A stretch of DNA of 64,000 bases from Symsagittifera roscoffensis (Eukaryota > Xenacoelomorpha > Acoela > Convolutidae). The stretch spans positions 20,032,701-20,096,700 of the forward strand of contig NC_087063.1 of the NCBI RefSeq assembly GCF_963678635.1, given 5' to 3'. Made by a program: the position numbers and the translations under genes. Under the pieces are notes generated by a model that had not been told where the DNA came from, did not search any database, and worked only from the letters and a program-made list of their open reading frames with translations. Each line of letters opens with the position of its first letter. The first letter of the stretch is position 1. Below are positions 34,255 through 46,386 of this stretch, piece after piece.

Positions 34255-34700
34255 TGTGAAATGACCTAACCTGGGCAGTTTTTTTGTGTTGATCATCTGA
34301 TCTTGCACGTAGACTTAATCTGACAGATGACAAAACTGAGCTAACTGTGATTGATTTAACTCACTGAGGTTATCTCCTCGAAGCAGGTTGTTTTAAGAAG
34401 GTAATCTTAGTTTAGCCCGGAAATAATTTGAATCTAACAGTGGCTACAAGCAAGTCGAATTACGTCCTCAGACAATATAAGTGAGTATTAAAACCTTGAC
34501 TCAACCACCATACACGATAGTCTGAACTATTCCGTTGGCGTTGTCAGACCTGACGAGAACTCCAAACAACAAACTTTTTTTCTCCATGTTGGTCTAAATA
34601 AAAAGAACCAATGAGGTACAGGATCTTCCCCACCACTCGCTGTTTGATTGCGACAAGTCAGGAAAACCTCAGCGCATTCTTAACGAAGCATCCAAAATAA
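34255..34700 (+). repeat. Direct repeat R2, left copy
   Basis: Shares with 36895-37560 the segments GACC(TAACC)TGGGCAG, GGTCATCTGATC, AATCTGACAGRTGACAAAAC, GTGGCTACAAGCAAGT and ATTCCGTTGGCGTT. It sits between the gag-like and RT-like remnants of the BEL/Pao element. Confidence 0.65.
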
Positions 34701-36894
34701 ATAAGTCTTACCTAATTAAAACGTTTCTGGTCAGTCTAATTTTGGGTCGAAATTTTCTAGCCGTGCTAATGAGATTCTTCAGCAGCAATGTGTAATGTAG
34801 GAGTAAGGTTCCCTCAGTTTGGTGTAGTTGCAGAAGATCAAATATCCCTACTTTTCCTGTAGCGGAAGGAAGAGGATACCACAACCGATGAGGATACCAA
34901 ATTACCCAACATACCTAAGCACGCAATTGTGCTTATTTTGCACTCGTAACCTCATGTCTCTTTTCCAAAAGCTGCATCTGCAGTTATGCAAAACATCTTT
35001 TTGAACGACATTTTGACTCCTTGAAACACCTTGAAGAAGCTTTGAAATTAGGTAAAAACTTTGTAGAACTTCTCAAGTAGGGATGTTTTGAATCGGCAAG
35101 GTTTGTAAGTAATGTAAATGTCATACAGAATGAGTTAAGTACGTGTCAAGAGACAATCTGGGTCTGGTCATTGAAAGCTCTGGCAGTGAAGATAAAGCAT
35201 CGCATCTACGAAAATTTTAGGATAGGACCAAAAAAGTTAACTCACAATCCGGCGCTGCTACTTTCTGTTCCCAGTTGACAAAACTGGATTGAATGGCTTG
35301 GCAACAATTCTCAAGATTTCTTCTGTGCACTCGGATTTCTTCGTGTGCGCGCTCTGTACACTCAAGACACCAAACTTGCAAAGAACTGAGTAAAGCAAGA
35401 GTAACGCCAATGAAAGCTATGCGTATCTCCAAAAAATGTATGCTGTTGTAATGGCCACACGTGTTAAGGACGATAATGTTAAAGCAACTACCATCTAAAA
35501 AAGCGATATCTTCATTCGGACAGACAGTGTGGCGCAAAGACTCCATTTGTCGAAATAACCAATTTTAACCGCTAACCGAGCAGGGAGAAAACTTGAAGTC
35601 ACCAGCGTAGACGAGTGGTGTCTTTTCGACGCCGGAAACAACCTCGCGGATTTGGTCACTAGAGGAAACGCCGCCAAATGTGTAAAAGTCAGCAGCTGAA
35701 CCTAACTTCCAAGCTTCCTAGGAATCCGTCACTGACCATTTCAACCAAATATTGGGGTTTTAACCAAACTAAAACTCAAATGTCACGTTAATTATGTTTT
35801 TGATACAGCGTATAAATTCATCACAAACCCGGTATCAACCAAACCCGTCGGTAATTGGCGTCAATAGGCCTTTTTGTGCAGATATTATGCACAGTTGCTT
35901 CCACAAAACAAATTATTCACATCAAGGCTTAAATTGCACAATTCTGAGAAAAAAATGATGAATCGAACTTTTGTAACACTCTCCCCCTTCGTTGGTCTTT
36001 GTGGTTTTCTCCGGTCCAAAGTTCGCATAAGCCTCTTTCAAACATAACATCCCATAACACTTGATTTTTGAAACACTTTTTTTGTCGATAATCTACACTG
36101 CAAAATTGAGCATTAATATTTGGACTTTCTAGGTTCAGTCATCCAGATGGTTTATAGCTTTTGAAAAAAAAAGACTTCTCTCCGCATCATTCCAAATAAC
36201 TCTGTGCTGTGCCATGAACAGGAGATAACTATTAAACCGTTAAGTTTGAATTGCCGGTTGAGCGCTTATGATACCGCCATTCGCTGTTCAATATTTGCGG
36301 CTTTGACTACTTCTGACCCTTTTATAAAACTGCTTTCCGGCGTTCAGAGAAACGTTGGAAATTTCTTCCCACTTGTTTTTTATCACAGAAGCCATTCACA
36401 TAGAAGTCGTTAAGTGTACGGACGCAAACTCTTGCGTAATGGGAGTAGAAAATTTCATCGTTAGGCATGAAACTCATCAATAATCTGGTCTGAATGAACC
36501 TTGTCGGCGAAGAGAAAGAGCTTTTTTGTGCACTGGAGCGGGGAATGACCGTCCACTCGCTCGTTTTGTACATAAAAGTTAAAAGCGGATAAAACTCCCT
36601 CACCACGCATCAAACCATGCTGGCTCGTGAGATCGATTTGCAGCCTTTGAGCACAATCATATGCCAACGCCAGCAAGACTCGATTGTTACGATTGGTACA
36701 TGCCTTCTGTCAACAAACAACTTGAAACATAATTGAGGTTGGTTGAGTAAACATCGTAACTATTTTAAAAACCTGCCGGTAAAACCTAAGTGAAGCTGAA
36801 TGCACAAAAATCAAACTGTGCACATCACTAAGTAGTGACACTGGTCTAATATCTATCATAAGTCTGTCAAATACATCCAGTAATAAGGAAACCA

Positions 36895-37560
36895 AACCAA
36901 TGGAATTGTTTTAAATGACCTGGGCAGTTATTTGTGTTGGTCATCTGATCCTGCAAGTAGACCTAATCTGACAGGTGACAAAACTACGCGAACTATGATT
37001 GGGTTTAACTCAGCTGAGACTATCTCCCCAAGATATAATGCCTGATTCCAAATTGCAAACCAAATATCAAATGGAACCTGTTAACACCACCGAACACTAA
37101 TATGCTGATGTTATTAGGTCACTATTTTATCGGTTTATCTGCCTTTTCAGTACTGCCGGGTTAAAAGTAAGAAATCTTTCGTTGCCATTCGTCTTCTCCT
37201 GGGATGGGTCTTCAGTTATCCTCTCCTTCCATCCATTGGTCTGATCTCCAAATGCTTGAAATTCAATATCGATGATGTAAGTGGTTTGGTAGAGCAGGTC
37301 AAAACTTGTTAGGAATTGAATCATACGGTGGCTACAAGCAAGTAGATACACGTCCTCAGACGATAAAAGTACGAATTAAAAACCTGAGTCAACCACCACA
37401 GACGATGGTCAGAGATATTCCGTTGGCGTTCTCTTGGCTGAAGGGAACTCAAAGTTACCAACCGTTTTTTTGCTCCGTGTTGGTCCAGGTTAAAAGAACC
37501 AACGAAGTGAAGGATCTTTCTCACCACCCAGTGTTTGATCCCGTCAAACCATGATCTTTA
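36895..37560 (+). repeat. Direct repeat R2, right copy
   Basis: Diverged copy of 34255-34700 with about 250 extra bases at 37040-37310. The pair brackets the RT to integrase part of the BEL/Pao remnant, so it may be part of that element or a younger pair of insertions. Confidence 0.6.
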
Positions 37561-38387
37561 CTTTCGCATCCTCAATTTTTTTTCCAATTTGCCAGGTTTT
37601 TTTCTGCGTGGTGTGATTAAATGGTCTAACTGAAAAACTATAACTTAAATACAATTAAAAATCCTGGTTAAATTGGCAAAATGGTCAGCAGGTTTTTTCG
37701 AGAAACAGAAAACATAAAAAAAAGTATTTTATTTTATTTTTTTGGCAGTAGTTGATTTGAATTTTTTGAACGCTTTGATTCCCAAAACGGCGGTAAAACT
37801 ATTTTTATTTGTGTAAAACAAAATTTTCATGGCTTAAATTAGGCTTAAACAAGCTGTTGTATGCCTGCTCGCTCGCTTTAATCGCTCGATGTTGGAGTTA
37901 AAATTAAAAATTGCAAACTTGTTTTTATACAAAACTGGGAGTTTGAACATTATTTAATTACTTCAAATCACAATGAAAGGGCTTATAAATGATATATCTC
38001 TAGACTCATTATCATAATTATTTGTGGTTTCTGGTTTTTATGGTTTTTGTGGTAACCGGAACAAAAATTATCAAAACTTTCAATGGTCGGAACAATAATG
38101 CGAGGGGCGAGGTGGATTTTCAAAAAAAGCTTTGTCGAACTTTTTTTAGGTCTCCCAAATCACTATAAAGACCCCATTTTGACCAAACTTTCTGGGCCGC
38201 AGGCAAATTGTCGAAAAAAACAGGCCGAAAGAGGCGTTTATTAATAGGCAATGAAAGACCACTGACACGGACAGCGAGAAGTTTTATCGTTTAAACGAAA
38301 GCCTTAGCCGGAATTTTTTTCTCGATCAATAGTTTCATTACTTGTGAAAAAAACTGACGTTAGCTATCATTTTATGCGAAAACTTAC

Positions 38388-38729
38388 TTGATTTCCGTTC
38401 AGAAAATTGATCATACATCTCATCGTGGAAACTGAAATCGGGTACATCACTCTCACTGCTCTCAGTTTGTGCGATTTGGAAGTACAAATATATAATGAAT
38501 AGAGTCACGATGACCAGTAGAACCCAGTTGATCCAGTCCAGAACGACAACTGATATAAGAAACCAAGAGGAACCATTGTCAGGTAAATCGTCCGAATATT
38601 GTTCAGAAAAAAGCACCGAAACGTGGTCGTACTTAATGCAACCAACATAAATTTGGAAAATTGTCTCGGCTAGTGAAATTGCAAGCAGAAAAACAAGAAT
38701 GAGTATTGTCCGCTTGTAGCCATAGAATC
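38388..38729 (-). CDS. Rhodopsin-like GPCR, exon 2 (TM4-TM5)
   Basis: The acceptor TTCCAG|GA opens at 38729 in phase 1, preceded by a pyrimidine-rich tract, and matches the phase of exon 1. The exon encodes TM4 (RTILILVFLLAISLAE), extracellular loop 2 with the disulfide-partner Cys (YVGCIKYD), TM5 (NWVLLVIVTLFIIYLY) and an acidic/Ser-rich third intracellular loop. The donor is TCAA|GTAAGT at 38387, consensus-like, again phase 1. Confidence 0.75.
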
Positions 38730-39779
38730 CTGGAACGTTTTTATTACAAGCAGACAAGATAGGAATTTGAAACAAGAACTTTTAAGCCTAATGTTATCAC
38801 AAGCTGATTTTATATATATAAAAAATATCGTCAAGGTTTTTTTCGATACGGGGTTTAATTTTTTGAAAACTTTTTTAGGTTGACCAACATACAATCAATC
38901 AGATATACTTATGTAGTTGCTGAAAAAAATGTGCAATAACGTTTTCTCCGCATTTTGTCCTGTAGAAGCTACAAGTTGCAATAAATTATAAACTTAGTTT
39001 TGACAGAAGTAGTCTTATTATACTATTCTATTTAAGGGCAGACCATTAGATTGAGATGTAGCACCTCGAAATCGTCTGCTGATTTCAAAGCACAAAAATT
39101 GGCTAAAATTTAGAGATCCCTCTATCGCAAAAAATCATGCTTTGAAAGAAATTTTGACTGAAGCAAAAAACTTGTGCTTCCGATAGATTTTTATGTAAAC
39201 AGTTTTAGATTTCTGAAATCAAGTAAAATCATTTTTTGCCGAAATTGGGACGAATAAATTAGCTAAAAAAACACTTGACAAATAATGTTAAGTGACAAAT
39301 AATGCCAAACTTGACAAATAATGCGCATCAAATCGGTTCAAACATGAATCTAAATTGAACGAAGTCAAACTAATTATCCCATAACAGAATGCTAGTGTAT
39401 CAGGGTGAAGCCCTGGATGTTCCGGCTGCCCCTTAATCCATATCGAATAAATTTTTAGCGGAAAAAGTTTAAAATGAATACGTTTTGGACAATATCAACA
39501 ATCAAGTATCAAAATTTGACTCGTACAAAAATAATACGACCAATTAGCTAGCATCAATTCATTTTGGAACGATTTTGTTTTCCGGGATAGTTCGCCAGGC
39601 ATAAATAATTCGCCTTACCTTTTCAGGATTATGGATTAAATCTGCTAAAGTGCGCAAAAAGTGGTCCAGGGCATGACTAAACTGGTAATTTTCAAACTCA
39701 TAAGACTTTGCAAAAAACGATCGGAGGTAAAAAAAAAAATCTTTTTTATTTTGATTTCATAGAGTCGACCTCTTCAATG

Positions 39780-42250
39780 GGACATTTTGCAATGGGCTTA
39801 ATTTTGCATGTGGCGAGAAGGTTAAAGTTTAAAGTGTTCAATCTTTGATTGTTTTTTGTCACCAACTATGTTCCAGAGACCTTAATAATAAGTAGAAAAT
39901 TTAGGGCTCAACCCCGATACAAGAAGCAATCTTGTTTAAAAATTAATTTTAGAGAAGTAAGCAGAGTATTTACCCTTGTAAAGCTATTTAACCAATTTCG
40001 GCCATTAAAATGATAGTTTTTTGAAGAAAAGTATTTTTTTCTTGATGATACATTGAGATCAGAGTCATGTTTAACCTGCAGTGGTTTCCTGTCAAATTGT
40101 GGTTGCCCAAAAAATGCCTTTAGCATTATTCTTGAATTATTTTATGTGCTCTATTTAGAAGTTATCTATGACAATGAGCTCAAGATAGTTTAGAGTGGCG
40201 AATTACACAGTTCTCGCAATTATTCCAAATTGACTTGAGGCAAACTAATCAGTCATTTAATCATTAGTCCTCTCAACGTGTGATGCTTGAAATTTAACAT
40301 TTTCACTTGAGGAATGAAAAACAATCAGTTCGAAAATTGAACAAAATTGCTCTTATATAAGGGCAAAGCCCTGAATATTCCGACTGTCTCTTATTTCATA
40401 TCAAATAGTTTCCGAGAAAAGAAAATATTGAAAACTTATAAGTTTCGAACAATATCAATTGTAAATTTTTGAATAATTCAAATTAATACGACCAATTAAC
40501 TAGCCTCAATTCATTTTGGAACAGTTTTTTTCTGCGCGGGATAATTCGCAGCGCATAAAAAATTTGCGTTACGCTCTCAGCAGTATGAATAATTTCTTCA
40601 AAGCGCTCATAATTTAGTCCAGAAATTGACCAATTTAACAAATTTCAAAATCCAAGAACTTTACAAAAAAAACTGGAGGTAAAACGTTTTTTTTTGAACT
40701 CTAAATCAGGAAGTCATTATCTTTAATGAGGTTTTGAAAGTTTTTGTTGGAAACTATTTGTTTCGACCGGCGAAAACTGACTGAAGAAAAAAAACCACAT
40801 CGAGCATAACAATTCCGTCATCTTCAAAATTCTGAACAAAAAAACGAATCAAACTTCTGTTACTGAATATCGCAAAATAATTGAGACAGTTTAAAAGCAT
40901 TCGAAACCTATATGCTCATTGGAGTCGATCTCTTTAGTGGGGCATGAAAATTTTTTGTTAAAAACTATTGTTTCGATTGCCGAAAACTGACTGAAAAAAA
41001 ACCCATCGATTTTAGATATTCCGTTTTTTCAGACAAAAATCAATAACGCTGAGTATAATTTGCAAAATTTATCATGTTCTGCTTAATTTTGCATATGGGG
41101 AGAAGATTAAAGTTCAAAGTGTTCAATCTATGATTGCTATTTGTCACCGACTATAATCCAGACACCTTAAAAACTAGTCGGACATTTAGGGCTCAATCGC
41201 GATACAAGAAGCAATCTTGTTAAGAGTTTATTTTAGAGAAGATGGCTGAGTATTTACCCTTGAGGTGCATTTAACCAATTTCGGCCATTAAAATGATAGT
41301 TTTCGAAGAAAAATATATTTTTCTTGAGGAGATCAGAGTCATGTTTAACCTGTAGTGATTTCTTGTCAATTTGTGGTTGCCCAAAAAATGCCTTTAGCAT
41401 TATTCTTGAATTAATTTATGTGCCCTATTTAGAAGTTATCTATGACAATGAGCTCGAGATAATTTAGAGTGGTGAATTACTCAGCTCTCGCAATTATTCC
41501 AAATTGATATGAGGCAAACTAATCAGTCATTTATTCATAACTCCTCTCAACGCGTAATGCCTTTAACTTAATATTTGCACTTGAGGAATAAAAAACAATC
41601 AATACGAAAATTGAACAAGACTGCTTTTGTATCAGGGGAATGCCTTGAATGTTCCGACTGTCCCTTATTCCACATCAAATAGTTTTTCAGAAAAGAAAAT
41701 TTTGAAAACCTATTAATTTTGGACAATGTCAATTGTAAATTTTCGAGTCATTCATATTAATACGACCAATGAACTAGCCTCAATTCATTTTGGAACGTGC
41801 TTGTTGTGCGTGATAATTTGCAGCGCATAAACAATTCGCGTTACGCTCTCAGCAGTATAAATAAACTCTTCAAAGCGCTAATAATTTTGTCCAGAAATTG
41901 ACCAACTTATCAATTTTCAAACCCCAAAAACGTTACAAAAAAACTTGGAGGTAAATTTCTTTTTAATTTGAAATCAGGAAGTCAAAATCTTATTTGGGCT
42001 TAAAAAATTTGTTGGAAACAATTTTTTTTTGATCGACGAAAACTGACTGAACAAAAAAACCAAACCGAGCATAAAAAAATCAGTTTTCGTCAAAAGTCTG
42101 AACAAAGAAAATGAATCAAATTTCTCTTACTAAAAATCGCAAATTAATCGAGACAGTTTAATAGCACTCGAAACCTATAAGCGCATTGAGCGTGAAGAAA
42201 AATTACTAAAACTGATGCATCTATGCACTGATGCACCTAAAGCCGACATT
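39780..42250 (+). repeat. Tandem duplication, two approximately 1.28-kb units
   Basis: ATTTTGCATGTGGCGAGAAG at 39801 recurs as ATTTTGCATATGGGGAGAAG at about 41086. Long stretches follow in the same order, e.g. AACCAATTTCGGCCATTAAA, GGTTGCCCAAAAAATGCC and an R1 terminal fragment. The copies are visibly diverged, so the duplication is old. Confidence 0.7.
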
Positions 42251-42269
42251 TTTGGGTTTAAACTCATTG

Positions 42270-42845
42270 AAGAGTGCTCGTATCGCGGCAAAACCCTGAA
42301 TGTTCCGACTGACTTTTGAGGTCTCAAGAGCAGTAAAAACATGAAAAAACTAATTAAAATAAAAAAAATCAAGTTTTTTTAAATTTGTTCTTCTGGTGAA
42401 AATTATTACCCCGCACGCCATATGAAGTACAAAGAGATAGATTCCGTTCCTAGTAACAAATCAGTTGCGGCAAAAAACCTGCTTCAACCAACTTGGAACG
42501 ATTTCTGAGACGGATTAAGTCTCCGCTCACGCATTAAAAGCGCAAAATTTATCGCGCATGAATTGTTCCAAAATGGCCAAAATGGTGTTCTTTAAACCCC
42601 CATAACTTCACAGTTGAAATATCTTTTCAAATTTAAGCTCAGCACAACATTATAATACTTATTTAAAATATTCCTCTTATAAGTACCTTTTTTAAAATAA
42701 GCTCAGCACAACAATACCTTTTAAAAATTGACATTAAACAATTTAATAAAAAAAGGCTAATTAAAAAGTCGAAATTTGTCTTTAGAAAAACCCCGAGCAC
42801 AAATATTTCGTTACTTTTGTTACGAAAGTTGGAACAAAAAACGCT
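42270..42845 (+). repeat. Dispersed repeat family R1, copy B
   Basis: From GTGCTCGTATCGCGGCAAAA through CACGCCATATGAAGTAC and TAATTAAAAAGTCGAAATTT to CCCCGAGCACAAATATTTCG. Same order of blocks as copy A. Confidence 0.7.
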
Positions 42846-43462
42846 ATTGCCTACATTATCAAGGTGCTGCGGAGAACTTTTTTTTTGGTATTCAGATAGA
42901 AAGTTGGAACACCAACCCTGCTAACTTGCTTTCCTCGGGTAGCCTCTCGCCTAAACGAAAATTTGCGAAAAAATTGTTCAAATTATTGTTTGATTTTATC
43001 TTTGCGAAAATTTTTCATGACAATATTTAAAGAAAACTTCAGTAGGTCAATTGACTGCGTGCAATGATCAATCACATCAACCATCTGCTTGCATTTATAA
43101 AAAACTTCTGCAGCGTTTACCGTTTTTGCTTCGGGGGATGGCTCAATTGGTCATTACGGGTTACGGGCGGGGGGGGGGGGGGCGTGCTCAATTGATATTA
43201 TTTTTTCATCAAATCAAAATCAAGATCTCTCGTTACTAATTATTTCCAACATTAATTTTAGTTAATAATTCTGCGTCTAAAGTACTCGAGCTTGATTGTC
43301 CGACAACTTCAGCTTATAGCCTTAATCAAGACCCCCTAACACGCCTAAACAACTTGATCCTGTTAGATTGACCGGTTTTGTAACAAGCTTTAATATATAT
43401 TTGTTCTGGTAATAATGCAAGCAATTTTTTCTTTCAAATTGCTTGCTCGAATTTAGTGTCAC

Positions 43463-43904
43463 CTCTCTCGTCTTGACGAACGCAAATCATGAAATATCTT
43501 CCTACTGCTCCGAACGTGAACAAATAAAGTGCTACTCGTGTCATCATCATGTAGAGAAGCATATAAGATACGCAAGCAACTGTTCCTGAAATCTTCAGCA
43601 GGAGTACATTAACAACTGTAGTTATAGCGCAACTCACGAAATCAAGGATACCGTAAGTAAACAACAACTGTTCCGAACACGATTTCAGTTTCCGAGAAAA
43701 CCCGTAAATCCAAATCATGTGGAAGTTGACAATTAACCCAAACACGCCCAAAATAAGGCCCAAATAAATGGTTGCCAACGATGTGTAACATTGTGTCTCA
43801 TTTGGAAAATCGACACTAATATTGGAACAACTCGAAGAGTTCAGATATATTATAGGTGGACGACTTGCCAACATCTTCTGGTGATTTCTTTTATTATTAA
43901 TCAA
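43463..43904 (-). CDS. Rhodopsin-like GPCR, exon 1 (TM1-TM3)
   Basis: Exon 1 of a class A seven-transmembrane receptor. The extracellular N-terminus has three N-glycosylation sequons (NSS, NIS, NET). TM1 has the conserved Asn (GLIVNFHMI), TM2 the conserved Asp (YGILDFVSC), and TM3 starts with the conserved Cys (TVACVSY) and ends GRYFMICV, with GRY where DRY is usual. The donor is GAGAG|GTGACA (43463/43462), phase 1. It joins in phase to exon 2 at 38729. The spliced product of three exons is 371 residues. The ligand class is unknown; invertebrate peptide receptors are plausible. The ATG at 43904 is the first in the exon; ATG at codon 11 is also possible. Confidence 0.75.
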
Positions 43905-44265
43905 AAGTCAAACGGATCATTATGATGTTCTGTTATTTAAATATTCCTCCAATATTTGCCTAGCTCCAAGAAAATTTGGATTTGATTTAAAACGCAAATA
44001 GCGTGATATATAGCAATGTCATTGGCAATAATTTTTCTGTCAACCTAAGACTGCTCATTTTGACCAGTAAATCCTGAAAATCGGTTTCACATGAAATCCT
44101 GTAAAAATTTGTTGTAAATATTCCAATTATAATGAGCAAAAAAAAAACATATAAATATGTATTAAAACCCGTTTCTGAAAATTAAAGTCATTTACATTTT
44201 TTCGCCAATTAATTTTTGTTATTTGAGGCAAAATTTGCCTTCGTCTTAAGTAAATTGGCTTGAAA

Positions 44266-45425
44266 TAAATCAAGACTGCTGGTATCAGGGCGAAGCCATG
44301 AATAATCCAACTGTCCTTTTAGGTCTATGGAGCAGTAATAGCTAAAAAGTTGAAAATAAAAAAAATTAAAAAAAGTTTAGATTTGAGACGTGTGAAAATC
44401 ATCCACCCTCACGCCATATAAAGTACAAAATGATAGATTTTACTCCTAGTAACAAATAAATTAGGGGAAAATAAGCTTCCTTCAATCAATTTGGAACGAT
44501 TTCTAAGTCAGATTAAAGCTCCGCTTAGGCATTAATAGCGCGAAATATATCGCGAGTTAATTGTCCCGAAAAAAGCAATCTTTAAACCCCTGTAACTTTA
44601 AGAAAAATGATCACAGATGAAATAACTTATCAAATTTAAGCTCAAGACAACAATGATTTTGAATGATACTTATAAACTCCGTCAAAAATGACTAGTTAAA
44701 AAGTCAAAGTTTGTCTGAAGAAAAAAAAAACCCCGAGCACAAACATTCCGTTATTTTCGTCACGAAAGTCGTACCAATAACTCAAAAGCAAATCTGCGAA
44801 AATTGATAGGCGTGAAATTATATTTCTTCGAAAGAAACTTAAAACAAAACACAACCTATTTACTCTAATGGAAAAAAGTCTAAGGAGAATTCGGTTTTCA
44901 CCTTCTGAATTGCTTGTTATTGCTGCGACTTTCGTAACGAAAGTAACGGAATATTTGTGCTCGGGGTGAGTTTTTTTTCTTCAGACAATTTTCGACTTTT
45001 TAACTAGCCATTTTTGACGGAATTTTTTTATTTCATTCAAAAGGTATTGTTGTCTTGAGCTTAAATTTGAAAAGATATTTTACCTGTGATCATTTTTCGT
45101 AAAGTTATGAGGGTTTAAAAATTGCCATTTTGGCCAATTTGGGACAATTAACGCGCGATATATTTCGCGCTATTAAAGCGTAAGCGGAGATTTATTCAGA
45201 CTTAAAAATCGTTCCAAACTGATTGAAGGAAGCTTTTTTGCCATAGTTTGTTTGTTCCTAGGAGCGAAATTTACCACTTTGTACTTTATATGGCGTGTGG
45301 GGTGATAATTTTCTCACAGAAATCTCAAATTTTAAAAAAATCTTTTTAATTTATTGCATTTATATGTTTATGTTATTACTGCTCCATAGACCTTAAAAGG
45401 CAGTCAGAAAATTCAGGGCTTCCCC
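44266..45425. mobile_element. R1 family inverted pair: approximately 1.16-kb foldback-type element
   Basis: A forward R1 copy (44266-44770) is followed, after an approximately 150-bp spacer, by a reverse-complement R1 copy (44925-45425). The arms carry the blocks GGGCGAAGCC, CACGCCATATAAAGTAC, GCGCGAAATATATCGCG and CCCCGAGCACAAA in mirrored order. This gives terminal inverted repeats of about 500 bp with no coding sequence: a foldback or MITE-like DNA element. The right tip is cut by the adjoining GTT microsatellite. Confidence 0.7.
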
Positions 45426-45428
45426 CTT

Positions 45429-45570
45429 ATAGTTGTTGTTTTTGTTGTTGTTGTTGTTGTTGTTGTTGTTGCTGTTGTTTTTGGTGTTGTTGCTGTTGTT
45501 GTTGTTGTTGCTGTTGTTTTGTTGCTGTGGTTGTTGCTGTTGTTGTTGTTGTTGTTGTTGTTGTTTTTGC
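45429..45570. repeat. (GTT)n/(CAA)n microsatellite
   Basis: About 140 bp of GTT with occasional GCT and TTT interruptions. An antisense frame through it would encode Gln/Asn runs, but nothing else supports a gene. Confidence 0.9.
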
Positions 45571-46107
45571 TGATTAAATAATTTGCAGCTACTGCTGACG
45601 GGATTGCTCCTAGTGAGTTCTTTATAATTTCCTCCTCGTTTCATTATACAACAAAAAAATTTCAAACTCCATGAGATGCCGCATTGAAGTTTTAAGAAAT
45701 AATGGTTTTTTATACCTGGAAATTTGGAGCGGAAACTCATTCGTTGATTAACGTTAAATCAAAAAGCAAATCATGTAATGGATAATGGATCTTGTTAACT
45801 ATCACCCCTATGGTATCTTGTAACGAATACCCCCCTATAAAGAAAGAATTGAACAGTTAAGCATATACGAATTTTGTACCTTGTTAATTAATCCGCCCCT
45901 ATTGCAAGACCCCATGTAAGTTCACGGAAAACTGCTATAACTTTTTGTGCTATTGTCTTCATCTCAACAAAAGATTACGTGATTTTTTGAATTGCTACCT
46001 GACCAAACAAACTTCGCTGACATTGTACATTGTAAACTCTAAGTTGTTCAATAAAAGATATTATTTAGTTTACATCATATCATATTCGATCCACTCTATT
46101 TCAGACT
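45571..46107. other. Spacer
   Basis: AT-rich; no gene or clear repeat seen. Confidence 0.5.
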
Positions 46108-46386
46108 AATCGCGAGATGGTCTCGCAGCTGCAGTAGGAGTTAGATCACGAACTAATTAGTTTGTGATTGGCCAATGCTGATATTGGCCAACTACTAAAA
46201 TGAACGAAATTATTATTTCAACAACTCTCATTTTTGCTGCTTCAAGAATTAGATAGACCAATTTTTCATATATCAGCAAAAATGGGAGTTGTTGAAATAA
46301 TAACTTCGTTCATTTTAGTAGTCCATAGACAAGCTAATTAAGTCGTGATCTAACTCCCCCTGCAGCAGACCATCCCGCGATCTTGT
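46108..46386. mobile_element. Approximately 280-bp near-palindrome (MITE/foldback)
   Basis: The left arm carries CGCGAGATGGTCT, GGAGTTAGATCACGA, ACTAAAATGAACGAA and TATTTCAACAACTC. The right arm carries the same blocks inverted, ending AGACCATCCCGCG. Arms of about 115-130 bp flank a loop of about 35 bp. No ORF. It sits just upstream of the large retroelement. Confidence 0.75.

Larger units (their letters stand above)
33300..36660 (+). mobile_element. Decayed BEL/Pao retrotransposon
   Basis: Short in-order matches to BEL/Pao survive on the plus strand, in several frames with many stops. A gag-like DALRIFEGKFG, stop, PQPDVLKCL lies at 33354-33420. The RT C-terminus (EEALKL...GCFESARFVSN) lies at 35030-35115. 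RNase H has LSKARVTPMKAMRIS (35388-35432) and FDAGNNLADLVTRG (35624-35665). The integrase core has EAIHIEVVKCTDANSC (36388-36435). Protease and the RT catalytic motif are not found. No LTRs were identified. Old, inactive and antisense to the host GPCR. Confidence 0.7.
31592..38387. other. GPCR intron 2 with embedded mobile DNA
   Basis: A large phase-1 intron. It contains, on the opposite strand, a decayed BEL/Pao element (about 33300-36660), a two-copy direct repeat (34255-34700 and 36895-37560), a hairpin at 33658-33728 and a dispersed repeat (38105-38220). No other host gene is seen. Confidence 0.6.
38730..43462. other. GPCR intron 1
   Basis: No gene is supported. It contains a tandem pair of approximately 1.28-kb units (39780-42250), R1 repeat copy B (42270-42845) and a G-run at about 43169. 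Confidence 0.55.

Noticed and set aside
33798-35677. Minus-strand ORFs of 60-109 codons in the GPCR intron
   Set aside because: They overlap the plus-strand BEL/Pao remnant and have no recognisable domain.
39000-43250. CRISPR-like array in the repeated region
   Set aside because: The repeats are long, diverged tandem units and transposon ends in a eukaryotic intron; there are no short identical repeats with regular spacers.
45393-45740. Minus-strand 115-codon frame with poly-Gln/Asn
   Set aside because: It is the translation of the GTT microsatellite; the flanking parts show no domain, and the end lies in an R1 repeat arm.
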